Positions 28,060 to 37,518 of a stretch of 56,882 nt of DNA are shown here, piece after piece (position 1 is the stretch's first letter; each line of letters starts with the position of its first letter). The stretch spans positions 1 through 56,882 of the forward strand of contig NZ_AUFC01000021.1 in NCBI RefSeq assembly GCF_000426305.1, given 5' to 3'. The stretch comes from Anaerovorax odorimutans DSM 5092. GTDB lineage: Bacteria; Bacillota; Clostridia; Peptostreptococcales; Anaerovoracaceae. The translations under genes were made by a program, and so were the position numbers. Under the pieces are notes generated by a model that saw only the letters and a list, made by a program, of their open reading frames with translations, was not told where the DNA came from and made no database searches.

Positions 28060-28986
28060 TTAGCGCTCTTCACGAAAATAAGCGTTACCTAAATCTTTAG
28101 GCGGCTGATCTTCTTTTCTACTCTTATACGTACTTAATATCAACACTACAACTGTAGCCAAATATGGGAGCATATCCACTAAATATTGTGAAATATGAAT
28201 TCCCATACTTTGAAGTCTTATTCCTAAAATAGATAATCCCCCAAAGAGAAGAGAACCTGCAAAGGCTTTTACAGGATTCCAAGAAGCAAAGATAACTAAT
28301 GCAACAGCGATCCACCCTCTTCCACCTGTAACTCCCTCTTGCCAAACAGGAACAGTAACAAGTGACATATATGCGCCTCCAAGACCACATAAAGCACCAC
28401 CTATAAGAATATGGACATACTTATATAATGTAACATTTATTCCTGAAGCATCAGCTGAAGCTGCATTTTCTCCTACTGCACGAAGATTTAAGCCTTTTCT
28501 TGTTTTATATAAATATATACTTATCAGTATGATAATTACATATCCTCCATAAGCAAAAATATCCTGTTTAAAAAACATTGGCCCTATCACAGGTATATCT
28601 GAAAGTCCTGGAATTTCCACCTTCATAAAAAAGGTTTTTATAGTATCAGGAAGAACTTTACCTACATAATCCTTTCCTACAAAACTGGCAAAACCTGTAC
28701 CAAAAATAGTAAGAGCTAAACCTGTCACTACTTGATTAGACATAAGTGTAATAGTAAGAAAAGCATAGATTGCTGCTCCGATTCCACCTGCTATAATAGC
28801 TGCCAATATTGCAGCTATTGGATTTCCTGTTATATATCCTGCAATAAATCCACATGATGCCCCCATAAGCATCATACCTTCCACACCAAGATTTAAGTTA
28901 CCGGCTTTTTCAGTTATTAATTCACCTAGGGTTGCGAAAAGAAGAGGCATGCCAGCAATAACCGCTGCACATAAAAAAGATACCAT
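28060..28986 (-). CDS. Nucleoside ABC transporter permease (NupQ-like)
   Basis: A 308-residue BPD-type permease with about eight to nine helices. The N-terminal block is LFATLGELITEKAGNLNLGVEGMMLMGA, a signature of the YufQ/NupQ group. It forms a heterodimeric channel with the preceding gene product. Its ATG overlaps the upstream stop. It is the last gene of xpt-bmpA-ATPase-permease-permease. Confidence 0.93.
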   Translation of the reverse strand: MVSFLCAAVIAGMPLLFATLGELITEKAGNLNLGVEGMMLMGASCGFIAGYITGNPIAAILAAIIAGGIGAAIYAFLTITLMSNQVVTGLALTIFGTGFASFVGKDYVGKVLPDTIKTFFMKVEIPGLSDIPVIGPMFFKQDIFAYGGYVIIILISIYLYKTRKGLNLRAVGENAASADASGINVTLYKYVHILIGGALCGLGGAYMSLVTVPVWQEGVTGGRGWIAVALVIFASWNPVKAFAGSLLFGGLSILGIRLQSMGIHISQYLVDMLPYLATVVVLILSTYKSRKEDQPPKDLGNAYFREER

Positions 28987-30050
28987 TATTTTTCTCCCCC
29001 TTTCTGTCCTTTAAATGAAATTTTATATCTTGTGAAAAATTCACTGCCTAAAACAAAGAATAAAATCATACCTTGTATCATATCAGCTACAGAAGCCGGT
29101 ACTTGCAGTGCAATCTGAATAAATTTTCCCCCTTGAATCAACACAGCAAATGCAAAGGATGAAATAACCGCAAACGGTGCGGAAAGTCCCGACAGCCATG
29201 CAGTAATTATTGCAGTATAACCTATACCGTTAGATAAATAAATAGTAAGGGTTTTTTCTATAGATGAAGACATTATCATCCCTGTAAGACCGCACAAACC
29301 TCCTGATACAAGCATTGCTGTAATAATTACCATTTTAACATTCATACCTGCATATTTTGCTGTTGCAAGGCTCTCACCAACAACAGAGATTTCATAACCT
29401 TTCTTTGTATGGTTCATAAAAATATAAACAATTACAGCAGCTATAATAGTTATTATCCAGCCAATATTAATACCAAATACTTCGGGAAGAACTGCATTAT
29501 CCGGATAAGTTGCAATTTTAGGAAATCCTCCTGCATTAGGATCCTTCCATGGTCCAAATTGCAAATAAGTAATCCACTTTATTGCAATATAATTCATCAT
29601 TAAGGTAAATATAGTTTCATTTGTACCGCATTTAACTTTAAAAAATGCCGGTATAAAAGCCCAAACAGCTCCGAAAAAAAATGCGGCTAGCATCATCAGT
29701 ACTAAGGTTAAAGCCCTAGGAAATCCATCTAAATTTAGAGCAACAAATGTGGCAGCCATGGCTCCCATCATAATCTGCCCTTCTCCGCCGATATTCCAAA
29801 ATTTCATTTTAAAGGCAACTAAAATACCAAGTGATGCAACAGCAATAGGAATAGCTTTTACAATGGTTTTTTGAAGTCTCATTTCACTGCCTAAAGCACC
29901 TGTTACCATATTATAAAATACATCTATTGAATTATATCCTAAAAGATTTATAAAAATACCTGTAAATAAAATGGAAAGAATTATAGCAGCAATTCTAATT
30001 ATTATACCTTTTTGTTTTGACAGATCTTCTCTTTTTGTTATATTAATCAT
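28986..30050 (-). CDS. Nucleoside ABC transporter permease (NupP-like)
   Basis: A 354-residue permease with the family blocks FKMKFWNIGGEGQIMMGAM and KCGTNETIFTLMMNYIAI. About ten helices are visible. The start at 30050 overlaps the ATPase gene by 8 bases, with GGAGGTGG as ribosome site inside that gene. It should pair with the NupQ-like permease. Confidence 0.93.
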   Translation of the reverse strand: MINITKREDLSKQKGIIIRIAAIILSILFTGIFINLLGYNSIDVFYNMVTGALGSEMRLQKTIVKAIPIAVASLGILVAFKMKFWNIGGEGQIMMGAMAATFVALNLDGFPRALTLVLMMLAAFFFGAVWAFIPAFFKVKCGTNETIFTLMMNYIAIKWITYLQFGPWKDPNAGGFPKIATYPDNAVLPEVFGINIGWIITIIAAVIVYIFMNHTKKGYEISVVGESLATAKYAGMNVKMVIITAMLVSGGLCGLTGMIMSSSIEKTLTIYLSNGIGYTAIITAWLSGLSAPFAVISSFAFAVLIQGGKFIQIALQVPASVADMIQGMILFFVLGSEFFTRYKISFKGQKGGEK

Positions 30051-31572
30051 TTGCCACCTCCATCTGCTTTCCGCCTACCATAAGCAGACCTAGTTCCTCC
30101 TTGGTGGTTTTATCTGCATCTACGATTCCTGTTATTTCTCCATCACAAATTACCATAATTCGGTCACACAGTTCTAATAAAACATCTAAATCTTCGCCTA
30201 TAAATAATACCGCTACATGATTCTTTTTCTGGTCATTTAACAATTCATAAATTTTATATGATGCTCCGATATCAAGTCCTCTCACAGGATATGCTGTAAT
30301 AAGAACTTTTGGATTGGAATCAATTTCTCTTCCTAATAGTACTTTTTGAATATTTCCTCCTGATAATCTGCTTACAGGAGTATAAATATTAGGAGTTTGA
30401 ATATCTAATCTTTCTACAATTTTTTTTGCCTTCTCAATGGATGCTTTTTTCTTCAACATAATCCCCGGCTGTAATTGATAATCCTTTAATATTAAATTAT
30501 ATACCATATCCATGGAAGCAACAAGACCCATCCCTAATCTATCCTCAGGAATAAAGCCCATGCGAATACCTAATTTTATAATATCTCTTGGTGTTTTGCC
30601 GATAATATTTTCAGATTCAAAGAAAATTCTTCCTTTTTCAGATTTTTGCAAACCTGCTATAACTTCACAGAGTTCCTTTTGTCCGCTTCCTGCAACTCCT
30701 GCAACTCCAAGAATTTCTCCGCCATACAGCTTAAAACTTATCTCTTTAAGAGAATGTCCTTCTTCATGGTTTACAACACTTAGATTATCTACTTCAAGGA
30801 GAAGGTTTTTATCAGGAACAACTGTCCTGTCAATGGATAAATCAACGGTTTTACCTACCATCATCTCAATAAGCTTTGGTACTGTTACTTTACTTGTTTC
30901 AACAGTATCGATAGATTTTCCTTTTCTGAGAACAGTAACTCTGTCACTTATCTCCATTACTTCGTTTAATTTGTGAGTAATAATGACAATCGCACATCCC
31001 TGTTCTTTCATATTTTTAATAATTTTAAACAACCTTTTTATTTCTTGTGGTGTTAATACGGCCGTAGGTTCATCTAAAATTAGTATTTTCGCACCTCTGT
31101 ATAATACTTTAATAATTTCTAAAGTCTGTTTTTCACCCACAGACATATCATAAACTTTTTTGTCAGGATCTACATCAAGACCATATTTATCCGATAGTTT
31201 CTTTATCTCTTTTGATAAGTTTTGACCACGCACAAAAGTTCCCTTTTGTCCAAGAACAATATTTTGTTTAGCTGAAAAAACGTCAATTAGTTTAAAATGT
31301 TGATGGATCATTCCAATTCCAAGCTTTATTGGTTCTTTCGGTGAATAAAAGCGAACTTCTTTTCCATATACAAAAATAGAACCGCTGTCAGGGTGATAAA
31401 TCCCTGACAGCATGTTCATTAAAGTACTCTTACCTGCACCGTTTTCTCCAAGCAGAGCCAATACTTCTCCGTTGTTTACGGTCAGATTAACGTTTTCATT
31501 TGCTTTTATTGAACCAAAGGACTTGGATATATTTTTCATTTCAATAGCAATATTGTTATTGAATTCTTCCAT
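30043..31572 (-). CDS. Nucleoside ABC transporter ATPase (NupO-like)
   Basis: A tandem ABC ATPase of about 509 residues. Walker A GENGAGKSTLM, signature YDMSVGEKQTLEI and ILILDEPTAVLTPQE are in the first half. The second half has a degenerate nucleotide site (GVAGSGQKELCEVIAG) and SRLSGGNIQKVLLGRE, typical of sugar/nucleoside importers. The start at 31572 (MEEFNNN) follows CGGAGG; the upstream ATG at 31599 would overlap bmpA without a site. Confidence 0.93.
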   Translation of the reverse strand: MEEFNNNIAIEMKNISKSFGSIKANENVNLTVNNGEVLALLGENGAGKSTLMNMLSGIYHPDSGSIFVYGKEVRFYSPKEPIKLGIGMIHQHFKLIDVFSAKQNIVLGQKGTFVRGQNLSKEIKKLSDKYGLDVDPDKKVYDMSVGEKQTLEIIKVLYRGAKILILDEPTAVLTPQEIKRLFKIIKNMKEQGCAIVIITHKLNEVMEISDRVTVLRKGKSIDTVETSKVTVPKLIEMMVGKTVDLSIDRTVVPDKNLLLEVDNLSVVNHEEGHSLKEISFKLYGGEILGVAGVAGSGQKELCEVIAGLQKSEKGRIFFESENIIGKTPRDIIKLGIRMGFIPEDRLGMGLVASMDMVYNLILKDYQLQPGIMLKKKASIEKAKKIVERLDIQTPNIYTPVSRLSGGNIQKVLLGREIDSNPKVLITAYPVRGLDIGASYKIYELLNDQKKNHVAVLFIGEDLDVLLELCDRIMVICDGEITGIVDADKTTKEELGLLMVGGKQMEVAND

Positions 31573-31591
31573 AGTATATCCTCCGATTAAA

Positions 31592-32719
31592 TTAATCATT
31601 TTTTATATTATAATTTCCGATTACTCCTTCTACAAGATAATCCATTGCCCAAATCTCATCTTTTGTTTTTAAAGATTCACCTTCAGGTACTGCTATTGTA
31701 CCATCCTGTTTTTTAATAGGTCCCACAAATACAGGTTCTCCCGCAAGGAATTTATCTTCAACTTCCTTTATCTTAGCTTTCGCACCTTCAGGAGCAACGT
31801 CTGATAATGGAGCAAGAGTAACATAGCCATCTGACATATCTCCATAGTATACTCCTGGTTCCCAAGTTCCGTCAAGAACAGCTTGTACTCTTCCTGTATA
31901 GAAAGTAGCATTATCCCAAAGAGGCGCAGTCATAAATGCTTTTGGAGCCTGATCACGAGTATCTGAATTATACCCGATTGCCCATTTTCCTGCTTCCTGT
32001 GCTGCAATTTGAGGACCTGCTGTATCACAGTGCTGTGCAATTACATCACATCCCTGTTCAAGAAGTGAAACTGCTGATGCTTTTTCAAGTGCAGGATCAT
32101 ACCAGCTGTTTGTCATAACTACAGTAACTGTTGCATCAGGATTAACTGACTGTACACCAAGGGTAAAAGCATTTATGCCAATAGCTACTTCTGGAATAGG
32201 ATATGCTGCAACATATCCAATTTTATTTGTTTCAGTCTTCATACCTGCAACTATACCAGAAAGATATCTTGGCTGCTCCATAGCTCCCATATAATTTCCA
32301 AAATTTGTATTGTTTGATTTGGTACCTGAAAAATGCATAAATTTGACATCTGGGAATTCTTTAGCAAGAGCTTCTGTTCCATCCATAAAGCCATAGCTTA
32401 CAGAAAATATTAATTGTGCTCCCTGATCTACTAAAGTCTCACCTGCTGAAACAACATCTTCTACTGTTTCCGCAACATTTTCAATTTTAAGGCATTTAAC
32501 TCTGTCTCCAAACTCTTTTTCAATAGCAAGTCTACCTTTATCATGTGATTCTGTAAATCCGCCATCATCAACTGGTCCAACATAGATAAATCCAACGGTT
32601 AATTCTGGTTCACCTGCTTTCGAGTCATCTTTTGTTTTATCACTTTTGTTGTCTCCGCAACCTGTCATTGCCGTCATAGCTAATACTAATATCAGTACAA
32701 CTGCTAAAAACTTTTTCAT
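31592..32719 (-). CDS. bmpA: BmpA-family nucleoside-binding lipoprotein
   Basis: A 375-residue substrate-binding lipoprotein. The signal peptide KKFLAVVLILVLAMTAMTGC has the lipobox cysteine at residue 20. It is followed by a Lys/Asp-rich linker and the PnrA/BmpA domain (TVGFIYVGPVDDGGFTESHD, VKFMHFSGTKSNNTNFGNY). It delivers purine nucleosides to the permeases encoded downstream. AGAAGGAG precedes the ATG. Confidence 0.94.
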   Translation of the reverse strand: MKKFLAVVLILVLAMTAMTGCGDNKSDKTKDDSKAGEPELTVGFIYVGPVDDGGFTESHDKGRLAIEKEFGDRVKCLKIENVAETVEDVVSAGETLVDQGAQLIFSVSYGFMDGTEALAKEFPDVKFMHFSGTKSNNTNFGNYMGAMEQPRYLSGIVAGMKTETNKIGYVAAYPIPEVAIGINAFTLGVQSVNPDATVTVVMTNSWYDPALEKASAVSLLEQGCDVIAQHCDTAGPQIAAQEAGKWAIGYNSDTRDQAPKAFMTAPLWDNATFYTGRVQAVLDGTWEPGVYYGDMSDGYVTLAPLSDVAPEGAKAKIKEVEDKFLAGEPVFVGPIKKQDGTIAVPEGESLKTKDEIWAMDYLVEGVIGNYNIKND

Positions 32720-32777
32720 TTTTTCTCTCCTTCTTTTAATTAAAAACTATCAACAAGGGGAATAATCCCCAAAATAA

Positions 32778-33350
32778 CTATATAAAATTTATAATTCCAT
32801 CGTTGATTGATTGAATTACAGCTAAGCTTTCAACTTGATATCCTTTTTCTTTTAATTTCTTGCTTCCCCCTTGGAATTGTTTTTCAATAACTGCTCCAAT
32901 ACCTACAACTTCTGCTCCTCCCATTTCAACCAATTCTGCCATCCCCATAGCTGCTTCACCATGAGCCAGAAAATCATCTAAAATAAGGATTTTATCTCCT
33001 TTTTCTATGTATTTTTTCGATACTCTTACGATGGAGGTTGTCCCCTTTGTAAAGGATTTTACCTCTGCTCCGTAAAATTCATCTGTCATAGTATTGGGTG
33101 ATGTTTTCTTTGCAAATACCACTAATGGATTTCCGAAATATTCAGCTGCCATGCAGGCAATGGCAATGCCTGAAGCTTCAACTGTTAAAATCTTATTAAT
33201 CTCTTTATCTTTAAATCTGTTTTTAAATTCTTTACCTAATTCACTTAAAAATTCAACGTCTATCTGATGGTTTAAAAATGAATCTACTTTTAGAATTTCC
33301 GTACCTATGGCTACGCCATCTTTGATAATTCTGTTCTTTAATGCTTGCAT
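32778..33350 (-). CDS. xpt: Xanthine phosphoribosyltransferase
   Basis: A 190-residue type I PRTase that turns xanthine and PRPP into XMP. KILTVEASGIAIACMAA, VVFAKKTSPNTM and the PRPP loop KILILDDFLAHGEAAMGM mark the family. Its position as first gene of the nucleoside import operon links uptake to salvage. TAGGAGAC precedes the ATG. Unusually, I find no purine riboswitch in the leader. Confidence 0.95.
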   Translation of the reverse strand: MQALKNRIIKDGVAIGTEILKVDSFLNHQIDVEFLSELGKEFKNRFKDKEINKILTVEASGIAIACMAAEYFGNPLVVFAKKTSPNTMTDEFYGAEVKSFTKGTTSIVRVSKKYIEKGDKILILDDFLAHGEAAMGMAELVEMGGAEVVGIGAVIEKQFQGGSKKLKEKGYQVESLAVIQSINDGIINFI

Positions 33351-33465
33351 ATTTTATTTGTCTCCTAAGCATTCTACTATTTATTTCATATATATTTAAT
33401 TAAATATATATATATTAATTTTTACATTTTTTTAATAATTATTACTGACTTTCGGCAACAACGTT

Positions 33466-33514
33466 ATTATAATATTTGGTATCTGTTTAGTAAAGCGGTT
33501 TTTTGCCAAATATT
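33466..33514 (-). promoter_or_regulatory. xpt promoter with inverted repeat across the -35 box
   Basis: Minus-strand TTTACT (33489-33494), 17-base spacer and TATAAT (33466-33471). A perfect 9-base inverted repeat, AATATTTGG/CCAAATATT (33471-33479 and 33506-33514), brackets the -35 box and is a candidate repressor site. The leader to 33351 also holds a 24-base AT palindrome near 33390-33415. No conserved purine-riboswitch loops were found. Confidence 0.55.
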
Positions 33515-33537
33515 TAATATTTTTGACATAGAATTTA

Positions 33538-33565
33538 AGAAAGTTCGTATTTTTACGAACTTTCT
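33538..33565 (-). terminator. Terminator of the FAD oxidoreductase gene
   Basis: Perfect 12-base arms (AGAAAGTTCGTA and complement) with a 4-base loop lie just downstream of the gene ending at 33580. A short T-rich tail follows. Confidence 0.8.
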
Positions 33566-33579
33566 ATTTTCCATAAAAT

Positions 33580-34965
33580 TTAAATTGCATATTTTTCAGC
33601 TAATATTCTTCCAACATGAACCCCGCTTGCCGATGCTTGAGACAGAGAATGTGTCACTCCCGATCCATCACCTAATGCATAAAGACCTTTAACCTTTGTT
33701 TCTAAATTATTATCTACTTGAACTTTAGAATTGTAAAATTTAACTTCAACACCATACAATAAAGTATCTTCATTTGCAGTACCCGGAGCAATTTTATCAA
33801 GAGCATATATCATCTCTATAATATTATCTAACTGCCTTTTCGGAATAACTAAGCTTAAATCTCCCGGAGTTGCTTTCAAAGTAGGTCTTGTAAAACATTT
33901 TTCCATACGTCTTGCACTGCTTCTTCTTCCTTTTACCAAATCTCCAAATCTTTGTAAAAGAACTCCGCCTCCAAGCATATTACTTAATTTAGCAATAGAT
34001 TCTCCATATTCATTACTGTTTTTAAAAGGTTCTGTAAATGTATTTGAAACCAATAGAGCAAAATTTGTGTTTTCTGTTCTCAGGCTTGGATCAGCATAAC
34101 TATGCCCATTTACTGTAACAATGCCATTTGTATTTTCTGCTACTACCTCACCATACGGATTCATACAGAAAGTTCGTACCATGTCATTATATTTATCTGT
34201 TTTATATACTATTTTACTCTCATATACTTCATCAGTAATATGTTTAAAAATCTCACCGGGTAGTTCAACTCTAACTCCAATATCTACTCTGTTCTTTTTC
34301 AGCTCAATGTTCATTTTATCACATATTGTAGATATCCATTTAGAACCTGATCTACCTGTTGCGAGAACTAAATCGTTACATTCATATTTATTGCCCTTAT
34401 CTGTTGTAACACAAAATCTACCATCATCTAATTTATCAACATCTATAATCTGAGTATAGAATTGTGTCTCTATCCGTTTTTTTGTATATTCAAAAATTCT
34501 TTCGATAATTTTAACGTTACGGTCAGTACCCAAATGTCTCACTTTAGCATCCAAAAGATGCAGATTATTTCTAAGTGCCGTTGTTTTTAATTGTGAATTG
34601 GCAGTTGAATATAATTTAGCATCGGCACCACCCATACTGCATAAAACTTCATCTACATATTCCATTAATTCTAAGGCTTCTTCTTTACCTACGTATTTAT
34701 GAAGATCCCCTCCAAATTGATTTGTAATATTATATTTTCCGTCAGAAAGAGTACCAGCACCACCATACCCATTCATAATATGGCAAGGACTACATTTAAT
34801 ACAATTTGTCGTACTGCCAAGCTTAATTGGACAAACTCTTTTTTCTATTCCTGCACCCTTATCTATCATAAGTATTTTGGCATTATTTTTAATCTTTGTC
34901 ATTTCATAAGACATAAATACACCGCTGGCACCTGCCCCTGCTATAATAATATCATATTTTTCCAT
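33580..34965 (-). CDS. NAD(P)/FAD-dependent oxidoreductase
   Basis: A 461-residue flavoprotein with the dinucleotide-binding start YDIIIAGAGASGVFMSYEM and a second glycine motif LVLATGRSGSKW. The C-terminal FAD ligand segment is GLYALGDGSGVTHSLSQASASG. A cysteine cluster (KRVCPIKLGSTTNCIKCSPC) near residue 45 resembles the one in the uncharacterised FAD-dependent dehydrogenase family. The substrate is unknown. A promoter lies at 35018-35046 (TTGCTT, 17 bases, TATAAT). It is monocistronic. Confidence 0.87.
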   Translation of the reverse strand: MEKYDIIIAGAGASGVFMSYEMTKIKNNAKILMIDKGAGIEKRVCPIKLGSTTNCIKCSPCHIMNGYGGAGTLSDGKYNITNQFGGDLHKYVGKEEALELMEYVDEVLCSMGGADAKLYSTANSQLKTTALRNNLHLLDAKVRHLGTDRNVKIIERIFEYTKKRIETQFYTQIIDVDKLDDGRFCVTTDKGNKYECNDLVLATGRSGSKWISTICDKMNIELKKNRVDIGVRVELPGEIFKHITDEVYESKIVYKTDKYNDMVRTFCMNPYGEVVAENTNGIVTVNGHSYADPSLRTENTNFALLVSNTFTEPFKNSNEYGESIAKLSNMLGGGVLLQRFGDLVKGRRSSARRMEKCFTRPTLKATPGDLSLVIPKRQLDNIIEMIYALDKIAPGTANEDTLLYGVEVKFYNSKVQVDNNLETKVKGLYALGDGSGVTHSLSQASASGVHVGRILAEKYAI

Positions 34966-35017
34966 TTTTTATCATCCTTTTACTAATGTTATTTAACTAA
35001 AAACCTTAGCCTAAAAT

Positions 35018-35046
35018 ATTATATTAGTTTATAGTAAAACAAGCAA
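35018..35046 (-). promoter_or_regulatory. Promoter of the FAD oxidoreductase gene
   Basis: Minus-strand TTGCTT (35041-35046) and TATAAT (35018-35023), 17-base spacer, about 50 bases before the start codon. Confidence 0.6.
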
Positions 35047-35119
35047 TATATTTATTCCAATTAATAACTATCTTATAAAATGATTTATTTTTCTAATAAT
35101 TATATTTGCAGGGAATTTA

Positions 35120-36337
35120 TTATATATCTTCTCTGTTTACTGGCATGCTCATACACCTTGGGCCACCTCTTCCCCTTGACAGTTCCGAGCTGGAAATAGT
35201 CAATACTTTTACTCCATGTTTATCTAAAAGTTCATTTGTTACATAATTTCGATCATAAGTAATAACAGTGCCGGGAGATATGGCTAATGTATTGGAACCG
35301 TCACTCCATTGTTCTCTTTGTGCTGCTATTTTATCATTACCCCCACAGCGTATTAATTCAACATCTTGTAAATTTAACTCTTTTTTTAAGATAATTTCTA
35401 AGTTATCATAATTACTACTGAATAAAGGCTTTTTATCTTTGTCCAATGTAACTTCATAAATATTCAAAGGTTCTTCGATCTCTGAATGTATGGCAAATTT
35501 ATTAAAATCCACCATAGTAAACACTGTATCCAAATGCATAAATGCACGACATTTAGGTATTTCAAATACAAGTACCTTTTGAAAATCTTTATAGCCTAAA
35601 ATCCTGTTAGCTAATATTTCAATAGCATCGGCTGAAGTTCTTTGACTATATCCCACTGCAACAATTTTTTTAGATAAAACTAGTATATCTCCACCTTCAA
35701 TGCTGTGTGGCATACCATAATCATACCATTTATTAGTCTCATCAGGAAATACATATTTATTATACATAAACATGTATTTTAATAAAAGTGATTCTCTCTT
35801 CCTTGCTCTTGTATTCATAGAATTTATGCATAAGCCATCACCGATGCAAGCACCGGGATCTCTTGTAAAATAAAGATTTGGCATAGGATCTGTATAATAA
35901 GGGTACTCTTCTGTAATAAAATCAGCCAAGGAATTAGTTTTTATAAATAACTGTTTTTTCTTTATACCTGCTAAAATGTTATTTACCATATTTTCTGCGC
36001 TTAGACTCATTAAAAATTCATGCAATGCATCTCTTACTTTATTTGAATGAATTTCACTTGCCCTAAGAAATTCTTTTAAAAATTGTTTCCTTATTTCATC
36101 ACTGCTTAAAGCTTTAATTGCTTGTTCTTTAAAATATAATACTTCCACATTATTTTGCTTTAAAACTCGTGCAAAGCAGTCATGTTCATGCTGAGCTGCT
36201 TTTAAATAAGGTATATCATCAAATAATAATCTTTCAAAATTATCTGGTACCAATCCTTCTATTTCTTCCCCTAATTTATGAAGCATAACTCTGTTCAGCT
36301 TCCCAATTTCAGAATAAACATTTACCCCTAACTTCAT
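35120..36337 (-). CDS. arcA: Arginine deiminase
   Basis: The enzyme hydrolyses arginine to citrulline and ammonia. The 405 residues have LYFTRDPGACIGDG, the catalytic MPHSIEGGDIL and FMHLDTVFTMVD blocks, and the nucleophile in RGRGGPRCMSMP (Cys395). It lies 23 bases after the ornithine carbamoyltransferase gene. Carbamate kinase and an ArcD antiporter are not adjacent, so the deiminase pathway is incomplete in this window. Confidence 0.96.
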   Translation of the reverse strand: MKLGVNVYSEIGKLNRVMLHKLGEEIEGLVPDNFERLLFDDIPYLKAAQHEHDCFARVLKQNNVEVLYFKEQAIKALSSDEIRKQFLKEFLRASEIHSNKVRDALHEFLMSLSAENMVNNILAGIKKKQLFIKTNSLADFITEEYPYYTDPMPNLYFTRDPGACIGDGLCINSMNTRARKRESLLLKYMFMYNKYVFPDETNKWYDYGMPHSIEGGDILVLSKKIVAVGYSQRTSADAIEILANRILGYKDFQKVLVFEIPKCRAFMHLDTVFTMVDFNKFAIHSEIEEPLNIYEVTLDKDKKPLFSSNYDNLEIILKKELNLQDVELIRCGGNDKIAAQREQWSDGSNTLAISPGTVITYDRNYVTNELLDKHGVKVLTISSSELSRGRGGPRCMSMPVNREDI

Positions 36338-36360
36338 GTTTAAATTCTCCCCTTAATAAT

Positions 36361-37350
36361 TTATCCTAACGTTGCAACAACAACAGCTTTTATTGAATGT
36401 AATCGATTTTCAGCTTCGTCAAATACAACTGAATATTTACTTCTGAAAACTTCATCTGATACTTCTCTTATATCCAGACCTTTTTCAAAACATTTTTTTG
36501 CTACTGTAGTCTCAAAATCATGAAATGCCGGTAGACAATGCATAAAGATTACATTTGGATTCTCCGTTGCTTTAATTAAATCCATGGTTACTTTGTATGG
36601 TGATAATAATTTTACTCTTTCTGCTATTTTATCCTCTTCCCCCATGGAAGCCCATATATCTGTGTATATTACGTCTGCGCCTTTTAAGCACTTTGGATCA
36701 CTGGAAATTTCAATTATTGCACCTGATTCTTTGGCTGCATTTTCTACCTTCCCTAAAACTTCTTCATCCACTTTTAAAGAGTCAGGACCATACGCAACAT
36801 AATGCATACCCATCTTTGCACATCCGTACATCCATGCATAAGACATATTATTTCTTATATCACCACAAAATACAACTTTTGCTTCATTTAACGGTTTTGA
36901 CATATGCTCTTCCATAGTCATCATATCTGCTAATATTTGAGTTGGATGATCTACATCAGAAAGTCCATTCCATACAGGAACTTCTGAGAACTTTGATAAA
37001 TCCTCAAGAACCTTTTGTTCATATCCTCTGTATTCTATTGCATCGTAAAATCTTCCAAGTACCTTTGCAGTATCTTCTAAAGACTCTTTTTTACCCATTT
37101 GAGAACTTCCTGAATCCAAATATGTCACATGCGCACCTTCATCTAAACATGAAACTTCGAATGAACATCTTGTTCTTGTCGATGTTTTTTCAAATAATAG
37201 TACTACATTCTTCCCTTTTAGTTTATAATCTATAATTCCTGCTTTTTTCTTTGCTTTCAGTTCATGTGCCAAGTCAAGCATATATCTTATTTCATCTTTT
37301 GAGAAATCCATTAAAGTTAAGAAACTTCTACCTTTTAAATTTATTTTCAT
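36361..37350 (-). CDS. arcB: Ornithine carbamoyltransferase
   Basis: A 329-residue enzyme with the carbamoyl-phosphate motif EKTSTRTRCSFEV, the HPTQ motif in DHPTQILADMMTM and the ornithine site FMHCLPAFHD. It can run in biosynthesis (argF) or catabolism (arcB). Co-transcription with arcA favours a catabolic role, but the arginine operon in this window has no other OTC, so it may serve both. AAGGAG precedes the ATG. Confidence 0.94.
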   Translation of the reverse strand: MKINLKGRSFLTLMDFSKDEIRYMLDLAHELKAKKKAGIIDYKLKGKNVVLLFEKTSTRTRCSFEVSCLDEGAHVTYLDSGSSQMGKKESLEDTAKVLGRFYDAIEYRGYEQKVLEDLSKFSEVPVWNGLSDVDHPTQILADMMTMEEHMSKPLNEAKVVFCGDIRNNMSYAWMYGCAKMGMHYVAYGPDSLKVDEEVLGKVENAAKESGAIIEISSDPKCLKGADVIYTDIWASMGEEDKIAERVKLLSPYKVTMDLIKATENPNVIFMHCLPAFHDFETTVAKKCFEKGLDIREVSDEVFRSKYSVVFDEAENRLHSIKAVVVATLG

Positions 37351-37442
37351 AATATTTTTTCTCCTTATATATTTTTACCTTTATTACCAATAAGTATACT
37401 AATTTTGAATTTACGTTTATAATTATAATATACTTTTGCATA

Positions 37443-37487
37443 AAAATACAGCATTTATTAGAAAATCTTTAATAAATGCTGTATTTT
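37443..37487. terminator. Strong bidirectional-type terminator after DUF1836 gene
   Basis: Perfect 18-base arms (AAAATACAGCATTTATTA and complement) with a 9-base loop. It is downstream of the DUF1836 gene and upstream of arcB, so arcB must have its own promoter. Confidence 0.9.
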
Positions 37488-37518
37488 TTATATTTTTATT
37501 AATAATATTGCATATTTA

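Noticed and set aside
33351-33540. Purine riboswitch expected before xpt
   Set aside because: No three-way junction with the conserved loop sequences could be found on the minus strand; only a promoter and inverted repeats are present.
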